The notes beneath the pieces were generated by a model. That model searched no databases and was not told where the DNA came from. It saw nothing but the letters and a program-made list of their open reading frames with translations. Made by a program: the position numbers and the translations under genes. A DNA stretch of 64,000 nt, taken from NCBI GenBank assembly GCA_023416585.1, contig JAEZHM010000043.1, positions 1 through 64,000 on the forward strand. The letters run 5' to 3'. The number at the start of each line of letters is the position of its first letter. The first letter of the stretch is position 1. Shown in pieces: positions 42,453 to 51,810 of the stretch. The stretch comes from Bacillota bacterium. GTDB lineage: Bacteria > Bacillota > Clostridia > Christensenellales > Aristaeellaceae.

Positions 42453-43499
42453 CTAGAACCTGTTCTCCTGGCGCTTTTTTGTTTCGCCCTTGTGGTATTC
42501 CGGCGTTTCGGCCTGATTGGTTATGCCGGTGCGGCATTTTTCAATCCAGCATTGCTTGACCACGGACTCGAAATGGATCACACTGCCCCGGTCCACATGG
42601 TAGGAGATATACAGCACTTCCTTGCCCTTTACAGCAAAATCACGGGCTGCCTGCAAAAGCTCCTCCTGGTCATACAGCAGGCTCTTTTCCGGCAATATGA
42701 GTACCTCGCTTAATTCTAAAGCCTGCAAGACACCGGGATCGTTCTTCGCAAAATACAGGCAGTTGTTCAGATTTTCAGATAAGTCCAACTTCTGGCGCAC
42801 CGTGTTCACAAAAAGCTGCTCCACGCCGTACATCAGCGCCTGCCGCCCCTTGACGATGGAGGACAAGGCAAAGGCCGATTCCTCGTTAAGGCTCAATGTC
42901 ACCCGCACAATCTTGTCGGCCTGCATGGGCACGGCGTGCAAAAGAGCGTCGTAAGGGTACTCGGTAGTAACGATCAGGTCAAAGTCGTCATCCAGCAGCT
43001 TGGGGTTTTTTAGCACCTCATCGATATGAAAGCTCGTGATATGCACCAGCGGCACGCCTAGCAGCGTATGCTCCGTCATGCGCAGCACTTCCACGCAGCA
43101 GCCGATCCAGGCCGCGTGCACCTGGGTGAAGCCGCGCCTGCGGCGTCGGATCTCCTGATCCAAAAGTGACAAAACCTTATCATCGGATATGCCAACTGAC
43201 GCGGCCGCGTGAAGCAGCGCATCGATCTGGCTGCGCACATAGCCCTGCTCCACATCGGTGTGAACCTTGGTGACATACGTGCCGCTGCCCTGAATGGTGA
43301 GTATCTTGCCCATGCGTGACAGCTCCAGGTAGGCAGTGTTCACCGTCCCCCGGGATACGCCGTACCGCTCGCTAAGCGCTCTTTCCGTAGGCAGTTTGTC
43401 ACCGCCACGGAGTGCCCCGCTGTCGATCATGAAGCAGACCTGGTCGATGATCTGGCGGTGGATGGACGTCTTGTCGTTTTTGTCGATGATCAGCTTCAT
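42453..43499 (-). CDS. GntR-family transcriptional regulator
   Basis: A 348-residue regulator. The winged helix fills the first 75 residues (SIHRQIIDQVCFMIDSGAL, LPTERALSERYGVSRGTVNTAYLEL, ILTIQGSGTYVTK). The remaining 270 residues do not look like the common UTRA or FadR effector domains; segments such as DDDFDLIVTTEYPYDALL suggest a periplasmic-binding-like fold. The start is ATG at 43499 after AAAGGGA, 25 bp past the M20 gene, though a longer frame to 43577 would overlap that gene. It is the last gene of the peptide island and a plausible regulator of it. Confidence 0.8.
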   Translation of the reverse strand: MKLIIDKNDKTSIHRQIIDQVCFMIDSGALRGGDKLPTERALSERYGVSRGTVNTAYLELSRMGKILTIQGSGTYVTKVHTDVEQGYVRSQIDALLHAAASVGISDDKVLSLLDQEIRRRRRGFTQVHAAWIGCCVEVLRMTEHTLLGVPLVHITSFHIDEVLKNPKLLDDDFDLIVTTEYPYDALLHAVPMQADKIVRVTLSLNEESAFALSSIVKGRQALMYGVEQLFVNTVRQKLDLSENLNNCLYFAKNDPGVLQALELSEVLILPEKSLLYDQEELLQAARDFAVKGKEVLYISYHVDRGSVIHFESVVKQCWIEKCRTGITNQAETPEYHKGETKKRQENRF

Positions 43500-43524
43500 G
43501 CAAGTCCCTTTCGATGCCTTTGCC

Positions 43525-44721
43525 TCATTCCCCATATCCCAGTTCCGCCCTTGTATACCTTGGTACCTTCTTTTCAAAATCCCTGATCGCCCTTTGCCTT
43601 AATTCCTCCGACATAAACAGGTCATACGCCGTGCGGGCCAAGGATTTTGCTGCCTTTTTCATCTGCTCCTGGGCAAAGGGCGTTGCAGCGGCCTTCTCAA
43701 ACTCCTTGGTGTGCACTTGGGCGTCCCCGATATACAGATAGGGCTGGATCATGGGCACTTCCAGGCTCACGTTGCCAACATCTGAGGAGGCCAGCTTCAT
43801 GTTGGCCGGCGGATAAATCACCTGCTCGCCAAAGGACTCCAAGTGGGCCTTGTACGCTTCATCCATGGGTCCATTGGGATAGCGCTCGGAATACAGGATG
43901 CCGTATGTAACCTTGCTGGTGGTTAAAAAGAGGCAGTCAGAAGATGCCACACCGCGCTCCACCGCCTTCTTAGCCGCCTGCATGTCATACACCGTGGCAG
44001 CACGCACGCAAAAGCTGGCGGAAGCATAGTCCGGGATCACGTTGTTGGCCTTTCCGCCCTCTGTAATGATGCCGCTGATATTGGTATTATTGGGTAAAAG
44101 CGCCCGCTGGGCGTCGATGGCCGAAAAGGTATGCAATACAGAACTCAAGGCGTTTATGCCCTCCTCCGGCCTGGAGGAATGGGCCATGCGCCCGTAAAAT
44201 TCCACATGGACCGTTCTCACCGCGAGGCTGCCGCACTGGATCATATTCATCTTGTGGGGATGCACCTGCATGGCAAAGTCCACATCCCGGAAGATGCCTT
44301 TCTCGCAGAGGATGACCTTGCCGCCTCCGCCTTCCTCTGCCGGGGTGCCGATGACTTTCAGCGTGCCTGAAATCTCCCCCATCACGCTCATCAAGCCCAC
44401 CGCCGCACCCATGGACGCCGCAGCGATCAGGTTGTGGCCGCAAGCGTGGCCGATGGGCAGCGCGTCGTACTCGGCTGTCAGCGCAACAGTGGGGCCAGGG
44501 CTGCGGCCTTTTTTCTCCGCCAGGAAAGCGGTATCCAGCCCGCCCAGGTTGTTCGTTATATCGAACCCGTGGTTTCTTAAAAATACCTTCAGCTCGCCGC
44601 AGGCATAATGCTCCTGAAACGACTGTTCCGGATGGCTGTGGATGTTCAAGCTCAACGCACACAGCTGGGGAAAGATTTCGTCGATCCTGTCCTCCATCCG
44701 CTTGTAGGCCGCTTCGCTCAT
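43525..44721 (-). CDS. M20-family amidohydrolase (AbgB-like)
   Basis: A 398-residue metal-dependent hydrolase. TAEYDALPIGHACGHN contains the metal-binding residues, GTPAEEGGGG the catalytic glutamates and MQVHPH a further metal histidine. This pattern is that of aminoacylase/p-aminobenzoyl-glutamate hydrolase relatives, which remove an acyl or aryl group from an amino acid or dipeptide. A dimerisation domain lies at about residues 185-295. The start is uncertain: ATG at 44721 is used here, TTG at 44727 is equally near a weak AGGA. The neighbours, an M28 protein and M19 dipeptidases, support peptide or N-acyl amino acid breakdown. Confidence 0.85.
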   Translation of the reverse strand: MSEAAYKRMEDRIDEIFPQLCALSLNIHSHPEQSFQEHYACGELKVFLRNHGFDITNNLGGLDTAFLAEKKGRSPGPTVALTAEYDALPIGHACGHNLIAAASMGAAVGLMSVMGEISGTLKVIGTPAEEGGGGKVILCEKGIFRDVDFAMQVHPHKMNMIQCGSLAVRTVHVEFYGRMAHSSRPEEGINALSSVLHTFSAIDAQRALLPNNTNISGIITEGGKANNVIPDYASASFCVRAATVYDMQAAKKAVERGVASSDCLFLTTSKVTYGILYSERYPNGPMDEAYKAHLESFGEQVIYPPANMKLASSDVGNVSLEVPMIQPYLYIGDAQVHTKEFEKAAATPFAQEQMKKAAKSLARTAYDLFMSEELRQRAIRDFEKKVPRYTRAELGYGE

Positions 44722-44770
44722 ATGCAATTCACTGCTTTCCTAAGGAGGGCTTCCTTGCCCCGTGCTTTAT

Positions 44771-46495
44771 TCATTCTGATTTCAGATAATCTTCCATCTG
44801 GCCGATAACCTCGTCCATTTCTGTCAGGAAGCGGTTGTACTGCCTGCGGAAGGCCGTTTCGTGAAACAGCAGCATATCCGAAGACGTGTTTTCTTTTGTC
44901 AGGCCCGACACCCGGTAAAAACCGTGGAAAGGCTTCAAATCATAGGCCACATCCTGCTCGTAGGGGCTGACGGTGGTATACATGAGCGCCATCAGCCGCC
45001 CACCGGCATTTTTGTACAGGCGGTTAAGCTTTGCATCGTTGTATGGCTTGCGGGCGGCGACGGATTCAGCCACATTCTTAAAATCCGCCACCTTTAAAAG
45101 AGCTTTGCCCATGTCAAATGCTGGATTTCCTTTTTCGGCATAACCCTTCAAAATCCCTTCCATGCGGGCAGCCAAAGCCACAAAATCTACCGGCAGGACT
45201 TCCGGGGCCATGATGCGGTAGGCAAAGGATGCAAAAATCCTGGCGTCCCTTGTGAGCAGTTCCAGATCCGCCTTATCGTAGGTATCCTCCTCGGAGTGCC
45301 ACCACCAGCCTCCGCCGGAACCGCCCACATGGGCCTGGTTGTGGTCCTTGTCCGGCTTGTCCCTTAGCATCAGGTGAAAGGGGATAAACGCCCCCCACAT
45401 GGAGTTGTCACCAGCCCGGATGGGGAAATCCCACTGGGGTTCGGTACCCGACACATCCCTGACAGCCTGCTGGAAATAGCCATCCTTTTCAATCAGCGTG
45501 CTGCGCACAAGCGGGATCACGCCAAACTTTGAGCCGGGGGAGTCTGCGTTGATATAGGCCACGCAATGCTTGCGCAATTCTTCATAGGCGTTGTCGCAAT
45601 ACCAGGTGGACCCGGCGTAGCGGCCGTTGGAATGACCCGGCCACCAGGCGATCTTGATGGAACGGTTCAATTCCCCCTGATGCTCCCTGAACACCCGGGC
45701 CAATTCCAAGCACAGCGCGTTTCCAACTGCGTTATCGGTAACGCCCACGTACCAGGAATCGATATGCCCGGCCAGGAGCACATAATCCTCCGTTTTGCCC
45801 GGAATGGTGGCCACGGGAAGGTGCAGCGTCTTTACCCCGGCTTCCAGCACAGCGGTCATCCGAACCCTTATGTTCCCTTCCTTTGCCCAAGCGATCAGCT
45901 TTTCCCCGTCGGCTTTTTTCACAGAAATTTCAGGTATGGCGGGAATAAGCCTTGCGGTTTCCGGCGTGGGCACGCCCCATACGGGGGAAGCCGTCATTTC
46001 ATGGATCACATCTTCACCGGACGGCCACACGTGGATAAGGCCCAGGGCATGAAGCTCCGCGGCCCGGTCCATATGCTGGGGCCCGCCGCCTTCGCTTACG
46101 ATGATCTTCCCTTCCACCTGTTCCCGCGTCCAGGGGATTACCGCCGTGTCAAACTGTATGCCGCCCTTGGCGGGCGCGTAAACCAGCTCCCCTTCCACCC
46201 CGTTTGGGCAGTTGCCCGAAAAGGCCCTCGTCTTGGCCGGGATGGATACAACGTTTTCCCCCAGCACGCAAAGGCTTGCGGAGATGGGATTGCTCAAGTA
46301 AGAAGAAAATACATGCTCCTCAAAGGCGATGCCATAGGAGGTGAGTTTATCCGTAATGAACCGGATGGCCTCCAGTTCCCCCGGGCTTCCGGAAAGGCGG
46401 TCGATGGTGTCGAACTTTTTCAGCACCTCGTCCATATTGGCAGGATTGATGGAAGTCAGTATTTTTTGCTCGGCCGTATCGAAATAGTGTGCCAC
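44771..46495 (-). CDS. M28-like metallopeptidase with altered active site
   Basis: A 574-residue protein with an M28 zinc-peptidase core and a PA-type insert at about residues 90-200. Metal-binding positions are visible as H244 in LAGHIDSW, D254 in TDNAVGN, D318 in INADSPG and H400 in WWWHSEED. The segment that in M28 enzymes carries the Glu-Glu pair (general base and zinc ligand) reads WWPGHSNGRYAGS, with H288-S289 where the glutamates belong. It may use a different metal geometry, act on another substrate or be a non-peptidase. The start is GTG at 46495 with AAGGAAAG upstream. It has no signal peptide and sits between M19 and M20 genes. Confidence 0.78.
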   Translation of the reverse strand: MAHYFDTAEQKILTSINPANMDEVLKKFDTIDRLSGSPGELEAIRFITDKLTSYGIAFEEHVFSSYLSNPISASLCVLGENVVSIPAKTRAFSGNCPNGVEGELVYAPAKGGIQFDTAVIPWTREQVEGKIIVSEGGGPQHMDRAAELHALGLIHVWPSGEDVIHEMTASPVWGVPTPETARLIPAIPEISVKKADGEKLIAWAKEGNIRVRMTAVLEAGVKTLHLPVATIPGKTEDYVLLAGHIDSWYVGVTDNAVGNALCLELARVFREHQGELNRSIKIAWWPGHSNGRYAGSTWYCDNAYEELRKHCVAYINADSPGSKFGVIPLVRSTLIEKDGYFQQAVRDVSGTEPQWDFPIRAGDNSMWGAFIPFHLMLRDKPDKDHNQAHVGGSGGGWWWHSEEDTYDKADLELLTRDARIFASFAYRIMAPEVLPVDFVALAARMEGILKGYAEKGNPAFDMGKALLKVADFKNVAESVAARKPYNDAKLNRLYKNAGGRLMALMYTTVSPYEQDVAYDLKPFHGFYRVSGLTKENTSSDMLLFHETAFRRQYNRFLTEMDEVIGQMEDYLKSE

Positions 46496-46520
46496 GGTAC
46501 TTCACTTTCCTTCTATATAC

Positions 46521-47720
46521 TCAGGCCCAGATTTCCTTCAGGGCCCGCAATGTATTGCCGCCGATCACCTTTTGAATGTCCTGGTCTGAATAGTTCTTTT
46601 TCACCAGCCAGCGCACGATATTGATTGATGCTTCCGTGGGGTTTTCCATACCCTTCACATAGGGCACTTGGGGAAATTCTGTTTTGCTTTGCACGCTCTT
46701 GATGGAAAGAAGCGCCGCGAAGGCATGGTGCAGGCCCACGTGGTCGCCGTAGAGCGTATCGGGGCCGAAGGAAACGGCATCGATGCCCACCGTGTCCTTC
46801 ACGTACTCAAAATGCTCCATAATGGATTCTATGGAATGGGTGCGGCTGCCATAGGTGATGGTGGTATGGGGCGCGGCCTCAATGCCGATGACGCCGCCCT
46901 TGTCCGCAAGACGCCGCAAGGCCTCGTCGCCCTTTAAGCGGTTGCTGTCCCACAGCGATCTTGCCCCCACATGGGTCAACAGCACCGGCTTTTTGCTCTC
47001 CTGAATGGTTTCCAGGGTGGTCAAATCCCCGGCGTGGGAACAGTCTATGGCCATCCCTACATCGTTCATGCGCTTCACCGCCTGACGGCCAAGGTCGGTA
47101 AGACCTCCGTCCCGGCGTTCCTTGATACCGCTGCCAAGAAGGCTGGCCTGGCTGTAGGCGATGCCCATCTGCCTTACTCCCAGGCCGTAGAGCACATCGA
47201 TGCGGTCCAGCTCGTTTTCAATGGGCCCCGGCCCCTCCAGGCACATCACGCAGGCCAGCTTCCCCTCATGATGGGCGCGCAGGATATCTGCAACTGATTC
47301 GCCGCGGATCACAAAGCTTTGGTGTTTCAAGTCACACAATCGCATGCCGATGTCGTGGATGATGTCTGTCCACTTCCAGCCGGCCTTGGAGGTAATCACG
47401 CAGGTGCCGTCCATCATGTTGTCAAACACCGCATCCAGGCAGGAGCGGGACAGGGGCTCATACGCCATGGGCTGCCGGCCTTCGTGCTTGTAATCGTTGG
47501 ACAGCGTCATATCCTTGGGGAAAAGGCAGGGGTGCTCATGGAGGGAGATGACCACCGATTCTTCCATTAAGCGAAGGCAGCGTTGTTCTTCTTCTTCATT
47601 CAGTGGAACCAGGTACGGTTCGCACCAGCCGCTTTCCTCTGTAAGGTCAAACTGCTTGTATTCGCTCTTATCGATGTACTGATAGGCTCTGTAGCCGTCG
47701 TATTGCTTGTGCCAACCCAT
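46521..47720 (-). CDS. M19 (membrane-dipeptidase-like) peptidase, paralogue 1
   Basis: A 399-residue TIM-barrel metallohydrolase of the renal-dipeptidase family, which cleaves dipeptides including those with a C-terminal D-residue. Family features are CLEGPGPIENELDRIDVLYGLGVR (bridging glutamate), AIDCSHAG and LLTHVGARSLWDSNR (zinc histidines), and FGPDTLYGDH. The N-terminal metal motif, His-x-Asp in the family, reads LHEHPC, so the aspartate is replaced by histidine. The same change occurs in the two paralogues at 55204 and 58548. There is no signal peptide or anchor. The ATG follows AAGGAA. Confidence 0.85.
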   Translation of the reverse strand: MGWHKQYDGYRAYQYIDKSEYKQFDLTEESGWCEPYLVPLNEEEEQRCLRLMEESVVISLHEHPCLFPKDMTLSNDYKHEGRQPMAYEPLSRSCLDAVFDNMMDGTCVITSKAGWKWTDIIHDIGMRLCDLKHQSFVIRGESVADILRAHHEGKLACVMCLEGPGPIENELDRIDVLYGLGVRQMGIAYSQASLLGSGIKERRDGGLTDLGRQAVKRMNDVGMAIDCSHAGDLTTLETIQESKKPVLLTHVGARSLWDSNRLKGDEALRRLADKGGVIGIEAAPHTTITYGSRTHSIESIMEHFEYVKDTVGIDAVSFGPDTLYGDHVGLHHAFAALLSIKSVQSKTEFPQVPYVKGMENPTEASINIVRWLVKKNYSDQDIQKVIGGNTLRALKEIWA

Positions 47721-47782
47721 ATCACAAAATTCCTTTCATCAATTGGTAAAAAAGGGTTTCGTGCCTGCGGGCACGTCATTAC

Positions 47783-48072
47783 AAGCCTTCCCCTTGAGGG
47801 CTCCGTAACCTTGCCCCCGCCAGTGGCGGAAATGGGCAGGGTGGAGGAGGCTGGCGAAACGAGCGGAGCGCAGCTCCGCGACGATTGAGCCAGATGGAAA
47901 AGGTGGCGCGCAGCGCCGGATGAGGTGTTTGGCTGCAAATGTATGTTCAGGTACCACCGCCACCTCATCAGCCTCCTTCGTCGGCAGCTTCCCCTCAAGG
48001 GGAAGCCTTTTGGAAAGCCTCCCTTAGCCTCCTTTTGAAAGGAGGTGGCGCCGCAGGCGGCAGAAGGAGGTA
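47783..48072 (-). repeat. Composite MITE-like repeat, copy E, with nested module
   Basis: The left arm AAGCCTTCCCCTTGAGGG is interrupted by a module of about 98 bp (CCCCCGCCAGTGGCGG, GCGAAACGAGCGGAGCGC, GCGACGATTGAGCC) before the family sequence resumes at GGTGGCGCGCAGCGCCGG and ends at CCCCTCAAGGGGAAGCC. A second short element (GCCTCCCTTAGCCTCC to GGCGGCAGAAGGAGGT), related to copy D, follows. It lies between the M19 and D-aminoacylase genes. Confidence 0.8.
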
Positions 48073-48127
48073 AAAGTGATGATGTTTTATCACTTGGGAT
48101 GATGATCATATACGTAAAATTTTTATG

Positions 48128-49735
48128 TTACAGCGTTCTCCCATACATGGAAATCAGCTTCCCGGCCTTTTTATCCTGCATCACACCATGCAAAAGCGCC
48201 GCTTCCCCATTCACCAGCACCGTATCCACGCCGGTGGCCATCTGTCGGGGGTTCAAATAATCCGCCTCCGCTTCACTGGGGTAAGAGAATGCATCCATAT
48301 CCAGCACAACGATATCGGCGGCCTTGCCGCAGGCGATCAAGCCCCGGTCAGTTAAACGGAACTGCTGTGCGGGCAGGGAGGTGACCCTTCTTACGGTCTC
48401 CTCCACCCTTACGCCGCTCTTTTTCATGTTGTCAAAGAAGATGGGGAACGCGCCCCTTCTGAACATTTCGTACCAGGCGGTGGGATCAAAAAGTTCCCCA
48501 AAGATCCGGTCGGACCCGGCGGAGACGATGGGGCATCTTGCCACTTCCTCAGGGTATTCGCCGCCAGGGAAGTCGCCCCGGTTCATGCCCCCCTGCCAGA
48601 AGGTGAGGTTTTCAGGGCCGTGCTCCAGGTACTCCAAAAGCAAATCGTCCGCGGAAGTACCTCTTGTTCTCGCGATCTCCTTGAGGCTTTTGTTCTCTGT
48701 TTCAGGGTCGCCTGTATTCACCACGATCAATTGATCCCGAAAGCGGGTGCTACGCTGTATCTCCTGCCGGCCATCCTCCGTTTTCAGCGCCTCGTAAAAT
48801 CCGGGCAGCCCCTTGCCGAACAAGGTATTGGAGGCAGAAAGGATGAACTGAATCAGCCGGTCCTTGCGCTTTAGATGGCCGCTGCTTTTGGGGATGGTGT
48901 CGATGGCGATCTCCACACCCTCGTCCCTTGCGCGCAAGGCTTCCCGGAACCCCTCCACTTCGGCGGGCGGATAATGAGATACCTGCACCCTTGCTTTGGA
49001 GGCTTTGCCGATTTCAATCGCTTCCCGGATGGCCTCGACATGGCCCAAATGCACCCGCAGGTGGGAGGCATACACGCCGTCAAACTCCTTCACGATGCTT
49101 GCGCAATCGATCAGTTCCCGCGTGTCCGCGTACCGGCCGGGAATGTACGCAAGGCCGGTGGACAGGCCTACAGCGCCTTCCTCCATGCCGCGGCGGATGG
49201 CGCCATGCATGGTCTTTTCTTCCTCCGGGGTGGGCTTTCGGTCCTTGGAGCCGCCCATCACGCACCAGCGGATGGTGCCGTGACCCAGCAAAAAGGCCAT
49301 GTTCAGGTTCACGCCACGCTTCTTCACCACATCTGCGTAACCGGAAAGGCCTTGCCAGACGGGACATTCCCTATTGAAGCGTTCCTCGGCCTCCGTTGAG
49401 ATCAGGCCGTTCAGCTTCATATACTCATAAATTTTATCGGAAGAAAGAGGCGTCAGCGAATGGCCGCAGTTGCCGTTTACCGTGGTGGTGACCCCCTGGC
49501 GCAAAAAGCACTCGAAGGTTTCCCCCTGCAAAGCCGGCAGCTCCTCGTGCACATGAGGGTCGATAAAGCCTGGGCATACGGTTTTCCCGGCGGCGTCGAT
49601 CACAAGCTCCGCCTTGCCCGGAATATGGGAAGCAACAGCTGCGATTTTTCCATCCATGACGGCGATATCCCCATAAAAGCCAGGGTTGCCGGTGCCATCC
49701 AGTATGAATCCATTGCGGATCAATATGCTATACAT
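48128..49735 (-). CDS. D-aminoacylase / N-acyl-D-amino-acid deacylase, paralogue 1
   Basis: A 535-residue amidohydrolase-superfamily enzyme that should hydrolyse N-acyl-D-amino acids or related D-residue amides. The metal site shows FIDPHVHEE (His-x-His), the bridging cysteine in NGNCGHS, YASHLR and VQVSHYPP for the later histidines, and SAGSDRIFGE for the aspartate. N- and C-terminal segments form the small beta domain. Standard D-aminoacylases have HTHDD where this has HVHEE. The start is ATG at 49735 with GAGG inside the end of the nitroreductase gene. Two paralogues are at 51873 and 53499. Confidence 0.85.
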   Translation of the reverse strand: MYSILIRNGFILDGTGNPGFYGDIAVMDGKIAAVASHIPGKAELVIDAAGKTVCPGFIDPHVHEELPALQGETFECFLRQGVTTTVNGNCGHSLTPLSSDKIYEYMKLNGLISTEAEERFNRECPVWQGLSGYADVVKKRGVNLNMAFLLGHGTIRWCVMGGSKDRKPTPEEEKTMHGAIRRGMEEGAVGLSTGLAYIPGRYADTRELIDCASIVKEFDGVYASHLRVHLGHVEAIREAIEIGKASKARVQVSHYPPAEVEGFREALRARDEGVEIAIDTIPKSSGHLKRKDRLIQFILSASNTLFGKGLPGFYEALKTEDGRQEIQRSTRFRDQLIVVNTGDPETENKSLKEIARTRGTSADDLLLEYLEHGPENLTFWQGGMNRGDFPGGEYPEEVARCPIVSAGSDRIFGELFDPTAWYEMFRRGAFPIFFDNMKKSGVRVEETVRRVTSLPAQQFRLTDRGLIACGKAADIVVLDMDAFSYPSEAEADYLNPRQMATGVDTVLVNGEAALLHGVMQDKKAGKLISMYGRTL

Positions 49736-49743
49736 GCTTCGCC

Positions 49744-50295
49744 TCATAGCTTAAATGTCTCATAATAGGTAACTTCTTCCGGTGTCACGGTGGGGCGCAA
49801 AACACCGGGCCCCACCGCGTAACCAACCGGCAAAAGAGCAATTGGCTGCATATATTCGGGAAGGCCCAAGGCTTCCGCCATTTCATGCTCCCGGAATCCG
49901 GAAATAAAACAGCTGGCCAGCCCCATATGAACAGCGCCCAGCAGCATGTTTTCCACCGCAGAACCGCAGTCAAGGTACAAAAGTTCATCCAGCGCCCTGC
50001 GGCCGTAGCGCTTCATCACAGGCCGATGGTCCGCCACGACAGCAATGATCACCGGCGCTGTTTTGAGCCATTGCTGGGGAGCGTTTGTTTCCTTGTTGCC
50101 GGAATAGGTGGCCTCTGTGAGTTTGCTCTTCCCTTCTTCGCTTCGCACTACAATAAAGCGCCATTCCTTCAGGTTCCCGCCGGATGGGGCACAGTGGCCA
50201 TAGGCGATCAGCTTATCCACCTGCTCCTTGGTTACATCTTGATTCGTAAAAGCGCGGATGCTGCGGCGGGAAAAGACTGCCTGTTCAAAATCCAT
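49744..50295 (-). CDS. Nitroreductase-family flavoprotein
   Basis: A 183-residue FMN-dependent oxidoreductase. The FMN-binding RRSIRAFTNQDV and CAPSGGNLKEWRF segments and the dimer-interface MGLASCFISGF are clear. It uses NAD(P)H to reduce nitro, quinone or other acceptors; the physiological substrate is unknown. The ATG has AAGGAGGTG upstream. It lies 12 bp after the racemase-family gene and 8 bp before the D-aminoacylase start, so it is part of the same transcript. Its role in peptide breakdown is not obvious. Confidence 0.85.
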   Translation of the reverse strand: MDFEQAVFSRRSIRAFTNQDVTKEQVDKLIAYGHCAPSGGNLKEWRFIVVRSEEGKSKLTEATYSGNKETNAPQQWLKTAPVIIAVVADHRPVMKRYGRRALDELLYLDCGSAVENMLLGAVHMGLASCFISGFREHEMAEALGLPEYMQPIALLPVGYAVGPGVLRPTVTPEEVTYYETFKL

Positions 50296-50307
50296 GATTC
50301 CACCTCC

Positions 50308-51060
50308 TTAGCGCGTTGCAAACAGCTCTGAAAAATCCTTCGCCTTGCCCGACTGCAGCTTTAACGGCAGGGGGTAGGCGGCTTTGGAATGCATAAGCCC
50401 GCAAGCTACCATGGCCTCGGCGTATTTCAGGCTCACATTGGCCGGGTTCACAACCGGGATGCCGATAGCGGACTCAATTTCCTTGTCTACGCCTAAGAAG
50501 GCCATGGTCATGCAGCCGATCACTATGGTATCCACGGCCTTTTCAGCAATGGCTGTTTTGCAGGCTTGCAATATGCGCGCCATGGTCACCTGCTTGTCCG
50601 CCATCATTTCCAGCACCGGCGTGCGGATAGAGACGGCAGCGGCCAGTTTGTCCTTGACACCTGTTTTAAAGGCCAGCTCCAAGCTGGACTGCCACAAATC
50701 CCCCTCCGGGGTGAGCACGCCGAAGCGGTGGCCCAGCATAGCCGCAGCCAGAAAGGAGGCGGCGCCTGGGCCGATCACCAGCATGCGGGAGGTGAGCTCC
50801 CTTATGGCGTCCACACCCGGATCGCCGGCGCAGCCGATGATGGCAGCGTCATAGCCCTCCTGCTCTTTTTGCACCGCCAGGCGCGCGGCGGCCGGCACGG
50901 CCAGGAATTCCTCGTACAGGGATTCGATGGAGTTGGGGCCTTCGGTCACGCAGGAAACGTCCACCTGGGTGCCGGGCGATGCCCAGCTGCGGAGCAAGGC
51001 TTCCCTGCGCCGGCATTCTGCGTCCGGCATCAAGCCGGGAACGATGTAGACGATCTTCAT
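50308..51060 (-). CDS. Asp/Glu/hydantoin racemase-family protein
   Basis: A 250-residue protein of the cofactor-independent racemase group. The two catalytic cysteines are visible in AAIIGCAGDPG and IVIGCMTMAF, each at the end of a strand of one of the two pseudo-symmetric domains. It could interconvert D- and L-amino acids or hydantoins, or isomerise a related acid. The start is ATG at 51060, six nt after GGAGGG. Its position beside D-aminoacylases supports conversion of freed D-amino acids to L-forms, which is inference. Confidence 0.82.
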   Translation of the reverse strand: MKIVYIVPGLMPDAECRRREALLRSWASPGTQVDVSCVTEGPNSIESLYEEFLAVPAAARLAVQKEQEGYDAAIIGCAGDPGVDAIRELTSRMLVIGPGAASFLAAAMLGHRFGVLTPEGDLWQSSLELAFKTGVKDKLAAAVSIRTPVLEMMADKQVTMARILQACKTAIAEKAVDTIVIGCMTMAFLGVDKEIESAIGIPVVNPANVSLKYAEAMVACGLMHSKAAYPLPLKLQSGKAKDFSELFATR

Positions 51061-51220
51061 GGTCAACCCTCCTATGTAAGAAAATGCTATGTGTGCTTAT
51101 TGCTGATTCACTAAGTCTATTGGACTATCAACGATAGAAGTTGAGGAATTTGAGAGATAGTTGATTACCTTGCATTCCAAACAAGCTGTTTTTGAAAAGA
51201 AGTACGTGAGTGTTCGAAGG

Positions 51221-51344
51221 AGGCTTCCCCCTTGGAGGGGAAGCTGTCGACGAAGCCGGCTGATGAGGTGTTTATAGTAGCAACATACTTGCAGCAACAC
51301 CTCATCCGGCGCTGCGCGCCACCTTCCCCTCCAGGGGAAGGCTT
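51221..51344 (+). repeat. MITE-like palindromic repeat, copy F (forward)
   Basis: The arms run AGGCTTCCCCCTTGGAGGGG to GGCTGATGAGGTG and CACCTCATCCGGCGC to CCCCTCCAGGGGAAGGCTT. Both arms carry the same G/C change (TTGGAG against CTCCAG), a compensatory pair that keeps the hairpin. Confidence 0.85.
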
Positions 51345-51528
51345 ACTGTTTGCTTCACGCAGCCGATTCTTCAAATGCGGCTGTGAAAAGAAGAAGAATT
51401 ATCAGAAAAATATGCATTTATAGTTGAAAATCCACTGGCATTTTTTTAAGTACAGAAGGTGAAGAATTCAACAAGTCAAATCAAAGCGCACCGCCGTGAC
51501 GTTTATCATAAGCCAAGCTTCAACCGTA

Positions 51529-51612
51529 TGTCATCCTGAGGGCTATGCCCGAAGGATCTTTCTGTGACACGAAAGGGAAAGATCCTTCGTCGCAAGCTCC
51601 TCAGGATGACAG
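51529..51612. repeat. TGTCATCCTGAG-type palindromic repeat, copy 2
   Basis: TGTCATCCTGAGG at the left mirrors CCTCAGGATGACAG at the right, with GAAGGATCTTTC and GAAAGATCCTTC as inner arms. The other copy is at 4443-4524. Confidence 0.8.
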
Positions 51613-51699
51613 AGTGCGGAGGTTGATTGTATTCTATGTACTAGCACTTAAGATGAATTATGTTTATATATGGTAATAAAGTTTTTCGGGTGGGGTGAG

Positions 51700-51810
51700 T
51701 GAGTCGAGTGCCGCCTGTGGCGGATGAAGCGAGGCGAAGGAATCAAGCGAAACGAGCGATACGAACGACAGTGAAACAGCGCGACGATTGAGCTTGCGGG
51801 TTGGGGAGGG
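51700..51810. repeat. Stand-alone copy of the nested module
   Basis: It contains GCGAAACGAGCG and GCGACGATTGAGC as in the modules inside copies E and G, plus CCGCCTGTGGCGG. No main-family arms flank it directly. Confidence 0.6.

Noticed and set aside
45566..46624. 352-codon plus-strand open frame
   Set aside because: It is antisense to the M28-like gene, which has recognisable metal-site motifs on the other strand.
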